This document shows, in pieces, positions 24,925-39,730 of a stretch of DNA of 64,000 nt. Under the pieces are notes generated by a model. The model searched no databases and was not told the origin of the DNA. It saw only the letters and a program-made list of their open reading frames with translations. Numbering within the stretch: the stretch's first letter is position 1; every line of letters starts with the position of its first letter. Made by a program: the position numbers and the translations under genes. The stretch is from Typha latifolia (lineage: Eukaryota; Streptophyta; Magnoliopsida; Poales; Typhaceae), in the NCBI GenBank assembly GCA_019914945.1, contig CM034101.1, forward strand, positions 4,661,188 through 4,725,187, written 5' to 3'.

Positions 24925-25321
24925 ATATCAGATATCCTCTTCGTCACCTTCCCCAACCCACTCCCGATCCTCTACCCACTACCCACTATCCTATCTTCAC
25001 CTCAAGTCCCCAATCGCTGCTTACTCATCATTGAAACCAAAAACCCTATCTACTTATCTAGCCGCCCTTGAAATACCAAAATCACCATCGTATTACAACT
25101 CCTCCTCCTCCTCCGCCGCTATCAACTATCCAGCTCTCCACCGCACCAAGTTCTGCCTTCTCCCCCCTCGAGCTCGCCATCACCAAGCTCCGCCACCATC
25201 GCCTCTTCGTCGTCACCAAGACGCCATCGCATCTCTATCGTCACCAACCTTGTAAGTAGATCTTTCTATCAATACATAAAATTAATTATCCAGTTTGTTT
25301 ATAGTTTATATGTAATAGATG

Positions 25322-25878
25322 TAGGGGTGAAAATGGGTCAGATTAAATCCGACCCGACCCGCTATCTGATCCAATTCGGATAAAAAAATTTTATCTGATT
25401 CGGATACGGATAGAATTTTTGAAAAAAATTCGGATACGGATTTGGATACGGGTCAAGATATATTTTCGGATTTAGATATCGGATATCCGTTTACCCGCAT
25501 ATTTTTTAAAATAATTTACAATTTTTAGTTTACTTATTTAAATAGTAAATACTAATATTGTTACTAATAATACGTTATATTATTTATAGAGATTACTTTC
25601 TCTAATTTTATAAATTTGACATACAAAAAAATTATTTGTTGTAAAACTCTCAATAATTTTATGTTAGTTATATCTAAATAAAATATTATAATTATTTTAA
25701 ATTCAATAAATATCTGTTTAAGATCCGATCCTCTATTCGAAAATTATCCGTATCTGTTTAGTTAGGATATAGTTTTAAATTTTGCTATCCCTCCAATAGT
25801 CATATCCGAATTCGAATATGGACTAAAATTATGAATCTGGATATGGGTTGAGCACTATCTGATTCGTTTTCTCCCCCA
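25322..25878 (+). mobile_element. Non-autonomous hAT-like element with exact 8-bp target duplication
   Basis: The 557-bp element starts TAGGGGTGAAAATGGG and ends CGTTTTCTCCCCCA, imperfect terminal inverted repeats of the hAT type. It is flanked by identical 8-bp sequences AATAGATG at 25314-25321 and 25879-25886, the target-site length expected of hAT transposons. The interior is AT-rich with many GGATACGGAT / ATCCGAAT words and has no transposase, so it depends on an autonomous relative. Confidence 0.82.
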
Positions 25879-26113
25879 AATAGATGACATATCACTTAAG
25901 GTTCTTCTTCTTGTCGGTGATCAAGGAACTCTTTAGTTTCTACCTCGCATTTTTAGGATTGATTAGTTTGTCTACAGATTCAGATGCTAATTTTAGGGCA
26001 TGGTTGTCTTCTCTATTTTCTAAGGAAACGTCCTCATTCCGTGATTATGGATATTGCTTAATATGCATTCTTTCTAGATAGTTGGTTGTTTTATTCCTCT
26101 ATAACTTTCGGAT

Positions 26114-26270
26114 TGTGTTAATTTAATTTGTGGAAGTTAATGTGAACTTGTGTCTAGACTTTGTATTTGAACTTGTGTTAATTTATTTTTCTTGAAGTTA
26201 ATGTGAACTTTTGTCTAGACTTTGTAGTTGAATTTGTGCTAATTTAATTTTCGTGAAATTTATGTAAATG
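26114..26270 (+). repeat. 60-bp tandem repeat, about 2.5 copies
   Basis: Diverged units start at about 26114, 26175 and 26235. Each opens TGTGTTAATTTA (third copy TGTGCTAATTTA); the first two continue with GAAGTTAATGTGAACTT, the third with a diverged and shorter version. Not coding. Confidence 0.75.
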
Positions 26271-26689
26271 AAGTGATTGTATGTTGAAGTCAATTAAAGT
26301 TTGTAAAGTTAGACATAAAATTTGTTTATACATTGATGTCAATTGAAGTGATTTATTATTCCATGTGTGGTGTAATTTAGTTAATAATGTTATATTATAT
26401 AAAGTGTGTTATTTTCTTCTGATTGTTTTGTTGCTTGTATTTTGTATGCATGTTAGCTGATCTTGAAATATTGGTCAAGAATGATCTCTATGCAACTGGA
26501 CAAATTTAATGAGGTTAATAGATCAGACAACCAAAAAGATTATTTCGATAGTGAATACTGATATTGTTATTAATGATGTATTCTATATTATTTATAGAGA
26601 TTAATTTTATATATTTTATATGTATTTTATATGCAAGAAATTATTGTGAAATTCTTAGTTTTTTATGTTAATTGCGTCCAAAAGAAAGG

Positions 26690-26820
26690 TCATAATTAGT
26701 TTAAGATCCATACTTATCCATTTAAGATTCGATACTTATTTGTTTAAGATCTGATTCATATTCTAAATCTATTAGTTAGGAATCAAATCTGAACCGATCC
26801 GAAAGCGAAAAAAATAGCGT
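26690..26820 (+). mobile_element. Fragment of the hAT-like family (right-end portion)
   Basis: It resembles the right part of the 25322-25878 element: repeated TTTAAGATCCGAT-like words, then AACCGATCCGAAAGCG. The terminus itself is degraded. Confidence 0.45.
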
Positions 26821-27714
26821 TGGGGTCTTTAAATTGTAAGAAAATTATGAAAATTTATATGGTGGTAGTTTCGTAAGTTAGAGTTCTAATGGTTCTAGTT
26901 TTATCTAAATCAAATTCCTAAATGAAAAGATATACATAAAATAGTGGAGCAAGGTCAAAATGGGACAGAACGGTAAATGTCCGACGTTGCGGCGGTCGTT
27001 GGAGGGTGACAGACGACTAAGGGTGGTGGTAGACAGTCGTATAGTAGGGTGGCTGATGGAGGATGATGGTGGCTAGAGTTTGGGTGTTTGGAAGGGTTCC
27101 ATGGTTACGATTTACATTTATGAAGATAAAAACGGTAAATGTGATAATAAGAAAATAACTTAACTCAATTAATTTTCAATACTTGGATACTTGGATTTTT
27201 GGATGAATAAACTAAGAAGCTTAGCCTATATATATATAGGTCGAATTCAATGAGTCATACTTGGACTTAGTCCTAAAGATTTATATGGCTCGAATTAGAA
27301 CTTACCTCAGTGACTTACATGACTTAATTGAATTTGCCTTAGTAGCTTACATAACTTAATTAGACTTATCTTAAGGGTTTACATTAAAGATAAACATGAT
27401 TTAGCTAATCAACCTTTCTCATCCTTTTTAGAATATTTGTTCATTTTGCCATAGATAAAGTCTTAATTTGGAGAAACCTTGAATAAGAAAGTTGTAGATC
27501 AGGATGTCTTCAATCTTCTTCAAGTGGTTTCATAATATTCAGTCGACCGATGAATATCTACATAATATTTTCCTGAAACTGCTTAACTGAACTAAGCTTA
27601 GGTAATTAAATAGACTCTAACCTACTTAGATTCTAACTAAACTACATAAGCAAAATAAATAAAATAACTAGACTTGATCTATCGAGCCCAATGTCCCTAT
27701 GTTGTGATCTGATC

Positions 27715-27886
27715 CGACCGGGATCGCATCACTATTTAATTTATATTCAAAAATTATCTATATCCATTTAGTTAGAATATGATTTTAAATTTGTTAGCTG
27801 TCCAATATTGGTATCTGAATCTGTATCCGTACCAAAAATATGGGTTGAGTACTATCCAATCCGGATCTTATCCGTTTTTACCCCTA
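27715..27886 (+). mobile_element. Right end of a second hAT-like copy
   Basis: It matches the right part of the 25322-25878 element (AAATTATC..ATATCCATTTAGTTAG, then ATGGGTTGAGTACTATCCAA) and ends in TATCCGTTTTTACCCCTA at 27886. No matching 8-bp duplication (expected CTTCCCTC) was found beside a left end, so this copy is truncated or its left end has been rearranged. Another short family fragment lies at about 28088-28170. Confidence 0.6.
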
Positions 27887-28209
27887 CTTCCCTCTCTTAG
27901 CCGTAACCAAAGATGTTCTTAAATCTAAATATTATTTTAAAATAGATAAAACAATAGAATAAATATAACTATATTACTTTTATAAATACAGTTTTTAATT
28001 TTTAAAATTATTTAAAACTATAATTATATTATTTAAGTATTTCAAAATAAACCAGATCTCCAACCTTTTAACCAATAGCTATGCTACTAGTGGGGGTGAA
28101 GCTTCGGATCTGGATAGGGTTAGAGGTTTAAAACAACGGGATCCGGATTCGGATATGATTTTATAACCCCCTAACCTATTAACCCTAACCTAGCCATACA
28201 TCCAACAGG

Positions 28210-28389
28210 TCGACGCTCCACCGGTGGCTGCCTCAGTTGATCTCCTTTCATCGCCGGCTTCCGTTGATCTTCCTCTTCCTTGCTCTCCATTCCTCTCAAT
28301 CTCCGATTCCTCTCTTTCACACTCTATTTACCAACCGAGCTCGGACAAGAAAGATCCAAAAGCCAAACTACATAAGACCCTGAATTCTG
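28210..28389 (+). other. Probable 5' UTR exon of the SNAP43 gene
   Basis: A pyrimidine-rich stretch upstream of the coding region ends in a donor-like CTG|GTAATTTTT at 28390. The coding exon begins about 500 bases downstream. A 5' UTR intron is inferred from this spacing and from the base composition; transcripts would decide. Confidence 0.35.
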
Positions 28390-28925
28390 GTAATTTTTAG
28401 TAGGTTATTTCTGTAATGGATACTCTTAATTGTTTTTTTATTCTTGGTTAGAGTGTTATGCATTGTTTTCTACAGATTGTAGTTTTTTACACTATCATTT
28501 TCACCTCCTAGGATTTCTCTATGGGTCATGCTACGGATGTAATATATTTATTTTATGAAAACTTAAATCTTTGTATACGAAATAGCAGGGCATCTTGCAA
28601 TCTTCACCAATTTTATGCTGCAGATTGTTTTCCCGCATCTCCTGACAATATGAACTTCTTGTTCTTTATATGTGTAGGCCCTGTTTAGGCAGCAGTAGAA
28701 ATAATGGCAATATGAACCTGGCCCATGACCACCCCTAAATTCATTTCTGCACAGAACCATCTGGAAAAGCTTCAGCAATCACTCTGTCAGCCTACTTGCA
28801 ACTTTAGCGTGGCAAACCCCACCGCGCCTTCACCAAGTAGAATCCTAAATCCTAGGCTAATTCTACTAGAAGGAAGAAAGCTCTTCACCAATTCTGCTGC
28901 AACGGATAATTGAATTGGCCACAAT

Positions 28926-31379
28926 ATGGATCTTTCTTCTTTCAAGCTGGATATCGATGAGCTGCTGGCTGTGTTCGCCGAGGTAATTTCTTTTCTAGGA
29001 TTCGTCTTCTCATCAAATTTTGCTTGATGCTGCATGTAGGATTAATGCTTCTCTTTTGTAGGGAGAATTTGTTAAATTGGCAGACTTCAAGAGATTCTGG
29101 ATGGCTAAGAAGTTTTCTTACATCTACGAAGCCAGACCTACTTCTAACTCTGCCTTCTTTATGCAGTCACTCTATTCCCATTCTATTGGTATGCTAAACA
29201 TATTATTATTGTTAATTTTCTGATCAATTATTGTTATTTATAGCTTTAATTGTTTTTATTATATTAAGCTTCTTATGGATAACTTTATATATTTAGGTCA
29301 TATGGTTTCTCAGGGTTCTCTATCACGGAGATTGGGTGGTCTCTATTGCCTTTATTGTCTTTACGAAACTCAACCATACAAGCCCTGCTTCAAAATTTAT
29401 TTGTCTCTTGGTATGTTTCAGATTTAGCTAATTATGTTTCATTATGTAAGCACTCTTGCAAATTCATTTAATTCTTTTGTTCTAGAATGTTTAAGAAGGT
29501 TTTTAATACCAAAAAAAAAACTGTTAAACCATTACCATTATACTCAATTTCTTCCCCATTTTATCATAAGTGAGAAGATCAACTTTCAAAGTTGTTTTCT
29601 TTCCTTTTTTCATCAGGTAGTTTAATAGTGGAGTATGGATGTCTTGCATGTCTGCATAATCTTATTCCCTTTTTCAATTTGATTGTAACAGGAGATTTAA
29701 AGAGGCTCAGGATTCTGGTTGTTGATGCCAAGGAAAACAGCATTGGTGTTGCACCTGCTCTTGTCAAAAGGATGTTGGACAAAAATATGATTTTATTTGG
29801 TTTTGTTGATTTACTTGGTGGCTCCGTGACTCAAAGAGTTGATGAAATAACAAAGATACAGAATAAGCGCGCACAAATTGCATATGACAAGTATCTTATA
29901 TAACCTCCATCTATCTATAAATTGTTTCTCATATGTGCATGCTTGTATAGGAGCATGTTTATTTTCAAGCTTTTGTTTATCATCAGTCAGTCCCTTTTTT
30001 TTTGGTACATGGGCAGGCATGCATGCACAGACCTGTAAACAACATTCATATTTTGCAACTTCTGACTGGTCTCTTTTGATTCAACAGGTTATTTGCAAAT
30101 ACTCACATTGAGGACTATCTGCATATGGATCTTGTAAGTTGTCTATTTCTGTTTAATTATAAGAAATCTAGTTACATACACTCATTTAGACAAGACTATT
30201 GGCTCATAAGCGGGTGAAGCCAGCAAAGGGTGCAGTAGGCTAGCATCTCCTTTGCCCGTGTGTGTCTACCTGGCACTTTTTGCCACCTTGCATCAGTGAC
30301 AATAAGTTCTTTCAAATTTGACTATGCGTTCTCCGGTAGAGGTGTTGCAAAAGTGTCTGCGATCAAGTAAATAGCTCTAGGAATGAAGCGAATCGAGTGT
30401 TTATTTACAGCCGAGTTAATGTACACCATCATATGCATCTTTACATTGACCTCTCCTACTTTTGCTGTCTATTTGCAATGTGTTGTTGGCAATGTTATCT
30501 TTGTTCATATAAACTTATTCATCCGTGAGTAGCTGATAAGAAAGATCCTTTTTTATTTATAGGGTGTGGAAATGGAACTTGGAACACTCAAGAAGATGTC
30601 AAAGGAATATGAACAAGCAAAGGAATTTGCTATCAAGGGTACTTCCTAACTCCTATTTCACTGATTTTCATTTATTTAAAAATCTGCTTATTGTAGCTAA
30701 GAAGTCCTTTCATGGTTTTAGTTGGTCTTGTTATTCTTTAACCCAGTTAATATTCACAGGTAATATCTGCTACAACTAAAACCTTTTGGGTCGACTGAAT
30801 GGAATTTAAACATACTAGCTTACTTTTCTAATTGATTACAAAGTCATCAATCAGTTGGAGTCTACTTACTATTCATTTGTCAATAATATGAGGAGATCAG
30901 TGTAATATTCTTGATATTCCCCATTTGACTAACGTCAGAAAGAAAAATAAATAATGGGTTGGGAACAGAGGGTTTGGGTTCAATATATGTAAGGAATCTG
31001 CTTGGAAGATTTAAAAGTAGAATACTGAACTTTTCTTCTAGTACTTTCTTTCTTGCCTGATGACACATCTTTTAGCCATTTGTATGTTCTAAAACTAGCA
31101 TTGCTTGAAAATTCTTTATACATCTGTACTTTATTCTGGGTTATAGTTCTTTTCTCATAATTCTTCCCTCTGTGGAAAGAGGCTAGCGAGAAAGTGGAGG
31201 TTGAGGACATCAAACACATACAAGAAACCAAGAAAACAGCCAGCACTATGGTAGAGGAGATCATGAAAGAATGGGACACCCAAAAGGAACAATTTTACAA
31301 CCAAACAGGAATAAGTCGTCGCAATGAAATAGTGGCAGTTGATGCTTTTGATGAACTAGAACAGCTCTTGAGAGAATGA
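28926..31379 (+). CDS. snRNA-activating protein complex subunit SNAP43 (SNAPC1-like)
   Basis: This is a subunit of SNAPc, the nuclear complex that binds the upstream sequence element of snRNA promoters and directs Pol II/III transcription. Seven exons: 28926-28982, 29062-29188, 29297-29410, 29692-29890, 30088-30133, 30563-30638 and 31180-31379, giving 272 residues in a single frame with GT-AG introns. Motifs are MDLSSFKLDIDELLAVFAE at the start, then KKFSYIYEARPTSNSAFFMQ, SLYSHSIGHMV and SRRLGGLYCLYCLYETQPYK, which are the conserved SNAP43 core. A Lys/Glu-rich C-terminus includes EVEDIKHIQETKKTA. Only small length differences from the plant family are expected. Hydrophobic segments are absent, in line with a nuclear soluble protein. 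Confidence 0.9.
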
Positions 31380-33289
31380 ATAGTACATACTACAGAATAC
31401 CAAGTCCTGAGAAGTCTGTAAGAGTAGAACTGCTACCGGATGTTCAAGGCATTGACTGAGGTAGTATGCTGGCTATTGAAAATCTCATCTAATTTTCTCT
31501 CTTTTTATTAAGCTCTGTTGTGGTCCGAAGTATCTGTTGAAAGCTGTCATAGATTAGTCTAATGAATCTTTGCCCCTTCAAAATTTTTTAGCTTCATTGA
31601 TTTTTCTCCATTTCTTCCAGAAGATTACAAGTGATACATCTTGATATATTTCCTCAGTGTGCTAGTACCTTGGAGCATTTAAGATGCATGAAAGTTTATG
31701 TTCTCTTGATTTGATATGTCTTACATGAATCACCCATTAATAATGTGAAGAGTTCGGATGCAGAGAAATTTAACAAAACCTTTTGAATTAATGCCTACAA
31801 AATATTTTCTTTATTTAATTGACATGGATTTAATGGAGTCCTGATATAAGTGATGTTATTTTTAATTTTCAGCTTGCACCATATGATGGTGGTTGCAAGT
31901 TCTTTTTTTTTAATCTATCTTAAAGCAAAATCTGCATTTCACATGATGAATGGATATAATAAAGCCTGATAACATCACTTGATTAAAAAGTTGAAGCAGG
32001 ATTTTTTTTACAAGGTCCTTTTGCAATAGTTCTCTGCCCTTTTCCCAGATTTCTTCTCTACTTTAAAAATATATATATGTTCAATGTTTATAGTTGATTG
32101 TTATATAGTGATGCATTTTTTTGGGATTTTTTCCCTATGCTGTACACGGTTACTTCATCATTGATAAACCCAATTTGTTATAACTTTTGTTGTATAGTTT
32201 CAGTGGTTACAAAATATGTTTAAAGAATTATGTCAGTTGGTGGTGCGTAGTGTCTTGAAGACAAATGAAAAGATGAACTTTTGCTCACAGGTTCTTACCT
32301 GCATACTTGCTGGGAAGACTTGATAATGGAGAGCCTGTCATGCAACAATTGATGAGTGCGGAGGAGTATGACTGTTCGGTCGTTGAATGAAATCCTATCA
32401 TACTATGTAATTTATTTGTTGGTGGATTGTCATCGAACAAATCATGTCGTAGGAAAATTTATTCTTAATTTTTTTTGTGTACAAACTGTTGATAATGAAT
32501 GTATCTGGAGCTTGCAAGCATTTTTTCTCAAGTTATATAATATCATATTCAGATTTTTCAGAAGGTGAAGTCGAAACCTTTCAGGAGACCCAATTTATAT
32601 TCGAGTCCTTTGTGATCTAGAGGACTACACATTTTGTTATTGTTATCTGTCAACTTGCATGCACTCAATGAAATTTGAGGTAGACGGAGATTTCTGGATT
32701 TAATTGTTTCACTTGAGAAAGAAATACGTGTGGGATTTATGCAGGTAAGGCAACAAGCTTTTATAAATGTCATTTGCAAAACCACTCTGCTTACAGTCTA
32801 TAAGCAGAGTGGTGTTGCAAATGTATAAAATATTATTTAGTATAGTAAACTGGTATTAAAATAAGCTATTATTTTAGTTACTTGAACTAGTATAATGAAG
32901 TTTACTTTGGAAAAGAAAGAAATTATGCGCATGAACAAAAGGCGTTAGTTTATGCTAGGTGTTCCTCTCTAATTTTCGATGCTCACAGTCTTAGATCGAT
33001 AAGCTTTATCACCACGATGGTCCTTTGGACATAATTAACTTTCTCATCTCATTTTCCAATGAAAGAATCGTTGAGCAAACGAAGAACTATTCGTTGGATT
33101 GCAAGAGTATGGCGCTCTTGTTTGCCTTATCCTAAAGCTAATGAGCTAATTAATAACAAGTGTTGCCTCTTAGTTTTGCGTTTTAGATCATGGAACTCAT
33201 TAAAAGGACAAAATATTTCTCAAATAAGAGCCTGAAAAGGCTAAATAACAATATTTATTCAATAAAAAACAAGGTCAAGCTGTTAAAAG
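31380..33289. other. SNAP43 3' UTR and intergenic sequence
   Basis: The 3' UTR of SNAP43 probably covers the first 200-300 bases. The rest is AT-rich with no supported gene. Sequence just below 33290 is the 3' flank of the first haemoglobin gene. Confidence 0.5.
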
Positions 33290-34125
<836 letters not shown>

Positions 34126-34200
34126 TAATTGCTTGCTTATGATGATGCTCTCTCTTTCTCTCTCTCTTTGGTGATCTTCCCATCCCTCAAAACCAAGTGC

Positions 34201-34210
34201 TTAAATAGGC
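34201..34210 (-). promoter_or_regulatory. TATA-like box of haemoglobin copy A
   Basis: GCCTATTTAA on the minus strand, about 76 bases before the start codon. The same sequence precedes copy B. Confidence 0.5.
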
Positions 34211-35126
34211 AAAGGGGAGTGTGTTTGTGCATGCGAGATTCTCGCCATAAACTCTCTATTTTATGGATATAGTAGTGCAACATGGAGATTAGAATAGTGG
34301 GTCAAAACGTAGGGCAAGAATGGGATATGAGTTATATTAGAGGGTGATAGGAAAAAAAAAAAACAATTTCCATGGGCTGTTTCAGGTAAGTTTTAATTGG
34401 AATTAAAATATATTAGAGGGTTGATACCTTCCTTAATCTAAGCTAATAGCTTAATAATTTTTTGTACATAGACGTGGCACCAAGTATCTAGTTAAGTTTG
34501 TCATGCAAAGAAGTGCGTTATAACTTATCTTTGGACCTTTGGCTTTGGATATATACATTATGGTTGGATAACTCGGTGTAGGGATTAAGCTAAAATATTG
34601 AGAAGATAGGATAAACTACAAATACGTGAAAAGTTATGGTGGTAATTAGATACAACTTCCTCTTAATTGAAACTTGAAAACTGCATTAGGTTGCTAACAA
34701 TAACAAAGGCGATCCTAGTCAAATGGGCTTCGACTATTTGATCAGTTTATATATATGGTTAAAAGAAGCACATGATGAATAAGTTTTTTTCTTTTCTTTT
34801 TCTTTCGCGACTACTTACCAAATTCTCGGTAGAAAAGATATTAGACATAACTTTGTAGTATTAAATGAGAATGAATAAACATACAAGAAACTCGGGAGTT
34901 ATCCATTAATTGAAATGCTATATTTCGTTCAAGCATTACAAATTATATTGTTGTATAAACTGCGAATATTATTTACTCCAGCATGAAATTTATTCAATAC
35001 AAAACGAGATAAAAATGCAGTCGGAAAACATGGATCGATACAAAAGAAGCATCATATATGTAACACTCCAACAAATGTAATGCAAGCATTGTAGAATCCA
35101 ACAAATAGCAATCCTCTTGCCCAGAT
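34211..35126. other. Intergenic between the two haemoglobin genes
   Basis: Upstream region of copy A and 3' flank of copy B. AT-rich, no additional gene seen. Confidence 0.5.
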
Positions 35127-36225
<1,099 letters not shown>

Positions 36226-36274
36226 CTCGAAATTGCCTTTTGGTGAATGATCATTGGGTTCAATATTTCAAGCC

Positions 36275-36285
36275 TTTAAATAGGC
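36275..36285 (-). promoter_or_regulatory. TATA-like box of haemoglobin copy B
   Basis: GCCTATTTAAA on the minus strand, about 50 bases before the start codon, matching the box upstream of copy A. Confidence 0.5.
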
Positions 36286-38067
36286 GAGAGGCAAGCCTGT
36301 AGATTTCCTTTTTCTTCTTCTTCTTTTTATATCATTATTGGAAAAAATTAGTGCAAAAATGGGACATCATACTGTGGGCCAAATTAAGCTTGGAGAAATT
36401 AATGGAGGTCATGAATTAGTTGATGAGTTTACTCCAATAAAGAAGAAGAAAAAGAAAAAGAAAAGGAAGAATATATACATAATTCGAGTGAGTATCATGT
36501 ATCTAAGTGGCATGACAATTAATTCCCAGTACTAATTAACCTTAAACTATAAATTTTAATTAGGTGAGAATTTTATTCTATGAACGAGTGGTCTAATATG
36601 CGAGATCATATTGTGGGCTAGAACATAGAGAAATTAATGGAGGGTCATGAATTAGAGATGTGTTTATGCAAACATATGAATTAGAAAAGAAAAAAGAGAG
36701 GAAGAAATAAGAGTGCAATGAGAGTAAGTGGCCTTTAATAAACTAATAGCAATGCCTGGTAGCTGGCGTGACAACTATAGAACTATTAGAAAACTATTTC
36801 AAGTGGCAGTAACGGGCTACATAGCTGTGGGATTTTGCAACATGGACCTTGAAACTATGGAAAGAACTCAAGATATGGTGACCAGTTTATACATTTGATC
36901 TAATGATAGTGGAATTACTCTCCTACTCCAACCACTGATTTATATCTTAGAACGGCATGGTTAGAGCTTCTGCGTGCAAGTTATTACCCTGTTGGTTAGT
37001 TATCGTTCTCAGCGACAAAGATGGTCATTTAAGCGACCCAATACAGAGATAGATCTGTGGATTATTAAAATTACTTCATTAAACCACAGATTTTAAGAGA
37101 AATTTAAAGACATTGGTGTATCTAATGTATCAAATACTCTTGATTAGGAGGTTTATGCTTCTAGTGCAAATGGATTTATATTGGAGCATAATGTAATAAT
37201 ATCTTGTTTAGTTTTACAGCCCATAAGAATTAGGGTTGTGTATTCCTCTTCTTTTAAAAAAAAGAAAAAAGAAAGTCCGTAGATAGATAATTTATTAAGA
37301 CTTAAAATTAGGGTTGTTCTTTTTAAGTCACTTATTAAAGTTGAGAGGCAACTTTAAATTTTAATCAAAACTATAAGGGAGGTAAAATATATTTTTCATT
37401 TCCCATTTTATATCATCATGTTCACTGAGGATTTTATTAGAAGCATTGGAATGCTAAACACAATTGGTTTTGGCCTCAGTTGGTAGACCCTCAGATTTTG
37501 AGATGACCAATACTTCTGGTGATCTAATTCTATTATCTCAAAAATTCTACCCGATTAGCTATCAAATCCATTTGACATATCGGATAGGATCTGATCTACT
37601 TAGATTCTACAAGTTACCTAACTCTAAGCAAAGTATAATTCCTTTTAATTAATCAACTTACCTCTATTTAAACAAAAGCCAGCTTGGTGCCAATCTCATC
37701 GCTCTCGTACCATAAAACAATAAGAACTGCGTTAATTCCCACAAATCATCTACGTAAAAGAATATCCACACAAGAAGTTGATACTGGAGGTTGATAATTT
37801 TGCAGTAGTGATGTCTCGAAAACTTAAAATTACAACGTCAACATAGATTGACATGTTCCGATCTTCAGGATCTTCTTTGTTTCTTTGCTTCTGGAGACTT
37901 GAAGCTTGGGTTAGAGCTCTCTCAGAGCAACGCAACCTCCATTATTCCATCACACCATTATGCAAAGTATCTATAGACTATCTCGTCATCGGATCAATCT
38001 TTATCTGCACTTGATCATGGAAATCAATTACAAGTTTAGAACTAGTAATCGTAGCAGCACTACACCA
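36286..38067. other. Intergenic, AT-rich
   Basis: No supported gene. Short frames lack family motifs. A possible downstream exon of the Cys-rich gene on the minus strand (about 37750-37935, containing QASSLQKQRNKEDPEDRNMS) cannot be confirmed. Confidence 0.45.
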
Positions 38068-38382
38068 CTATCTCTCTCTCTTTCTCTTCCAACAAAAAAA
38101 GGGAAAAAAAGGATTGCTATAATAGATTGATCTAATATTGCAGTAGTAAGAACTTTTCGGAAGAAAAGGAAAGAAAAATATCATAAGAATAGAAGAGTAA
38201 TTACTCTTTTCATCGGAGGAGCTGGTTTCCGCCGAGGCTTCAGACGGCAGGACGACGCCCGGCCACGGTCGACATGTACAATGCTTTCCTTTCTCTATGT
38301 TATTGTAAACGGAGGCAACATGCTTTCCACAGCCACTCCAGGTGAACTTTCTACACTGCTTGCACTCCACCCTGAGACACAT
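38068..38382 (-). CDS. Small conserved Cys-rich protein of unknown function
   Basis: The chosen start is the Met of MCLRVECKQC; the in-frame sequence upstream carries an acceptor-like TACTACAG and looks like an intron. Unspliced, the frame gives 104 residues. The conserved core has CKQCRKFTWSGCGKHVASVY followed by NIEKGKHCTCRPWPGVVLP: two Cys pairs, a GCGKH motif and a CRxWPG motif, which recall a small plant protein family with probable metal-binding Cys/His residues. Residues after about 65 (SSSDEK) become low-complexity and hydrophobic. A donor-like GAAAAGA|GTAATT lies at that point, so the true C-terminus may come from a splice to a further exon and the last 40 residues may be intron. No function is assigned. 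Confidence 0.55.
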   Translation of the reverse strand: MCLRVECKQCRKFTWSGCGKHVASVYNNIEKGKHCTCRPWPGVVLPSEASAETSSSDEKSNYSSILMIFFFPFLPKSSYYCNIRSIYYSNPFFPFFCWKRKRER

Positions 38383-39730
38383 CTTTATTTCCTTCCTCTG
38401 TAGTATAATTAAGTGATTGAATAAAAGATTGGATGCTACTCTAAGCTTTGTATAAGCAGGTATTTGTACAAACTTCTCGTCTTTGGTTATGTCAGCCACT
38501 ATGTTGTCCTGCTACCACCTGCAGACATGGATAAATAAGTGGCATCAACTTCTCTTGTGGCATCTTTAGCCATCTATACGTATGTATATTTGGAAGGTTA
38601 TTCCAAGGATGCAGTTGGCAACTGCAATAATCAATTAGGTTTTTTCCTTTTTTGCTTCCAGGATGAGCACCAAAAACAAATTGACGGATAAGGATAAGGA
38701 TAAGGATTTGATTGGATTTGATTGGATTGACGTTGTGATTCGGATAGGATTGTGCTCTGGAAGCAGCTAAATATATCAAATTCTAGGAAGGATGCTTTGG
38801 CCTTAACGTCTATTTACAAGAAAAATGCTGCTAATAGCTGTATACATTACAATACAGTAACTTCATGTCGTCTTTTATTTCTCTTATTGTAAAGGTGAAG
38901 AGAGCTGACCATGAGAATATCACTATAAGTGCTTGCTTGTCAAAAGAGACCATCAAAAGGTTGCTCTGGAACTTCTATAAAATCATGCGGTGAAGATAGA
39001 TGTCTTCCCTGCATTTAACTGGGTGTCAAATGTAAATGAACATTTCAGTAGTGAAATACGTTTTGCCCTAACACATCATATTCCCAGAGTCCACAGTTTT
39101 GGCTCTATCTAATCACAAACACACAAATCGAATATTCAGTTTTATAAGTACAAGACAACCATATGTGCTGAAGAAAAAGAAGCAAAATGCTGCTACTGCC
39201 TGTACAAGTCCCACGCATGCATAAACCTTTCAGCAGGGGGGGGGTCTCAGAGATCTACATGCACCTAATGTATCGTCATGCCCAAGGATGTAATAAGCTA
39301 GAGAAGCAGGAGCTGGTTTTGCTTTCACACACAACCAAAGGAAATAGCTTCAGCGTTAATCTGCTGTTATTTGCTTGAAAAGATACAGAAAACTGAGGAA
39401 TCTAACACAAAACCTTGTAAATAGTTTCATGTATCAGCTTCCATTGCCTCATCCTTGAGCATGAGAGACTATTAGCCATTGAAACCATTCTCAATAACAC
39501 AAGTTTGTGAAAAGCAAATAATAACAGTGGCATGTACAGGTTTACAAGAAAAAACTATCATAAAACAAGATCTAAGATAACTGTAGCTGGTCATCATACA
39601 TATACTTTCAGCATGCAATAAGGATGTACATCAAAGCTCCATCTAACAGAAAGATGGATAATAACATCACTGTTTAATATTTGTGAGCTAGGTTATTAGA
39701 AACATAATCTACTTTGAGAGAGCATCAGCA
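38383..39730. other. Intergenic; NASP 3' flank at the right
   Basis: No supported gene. GGATAAGGATAA-type short repeats occur at about 38687-38720. The last few hundred bases are the probable NASP 3' UTR. Confidence 0.5.
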
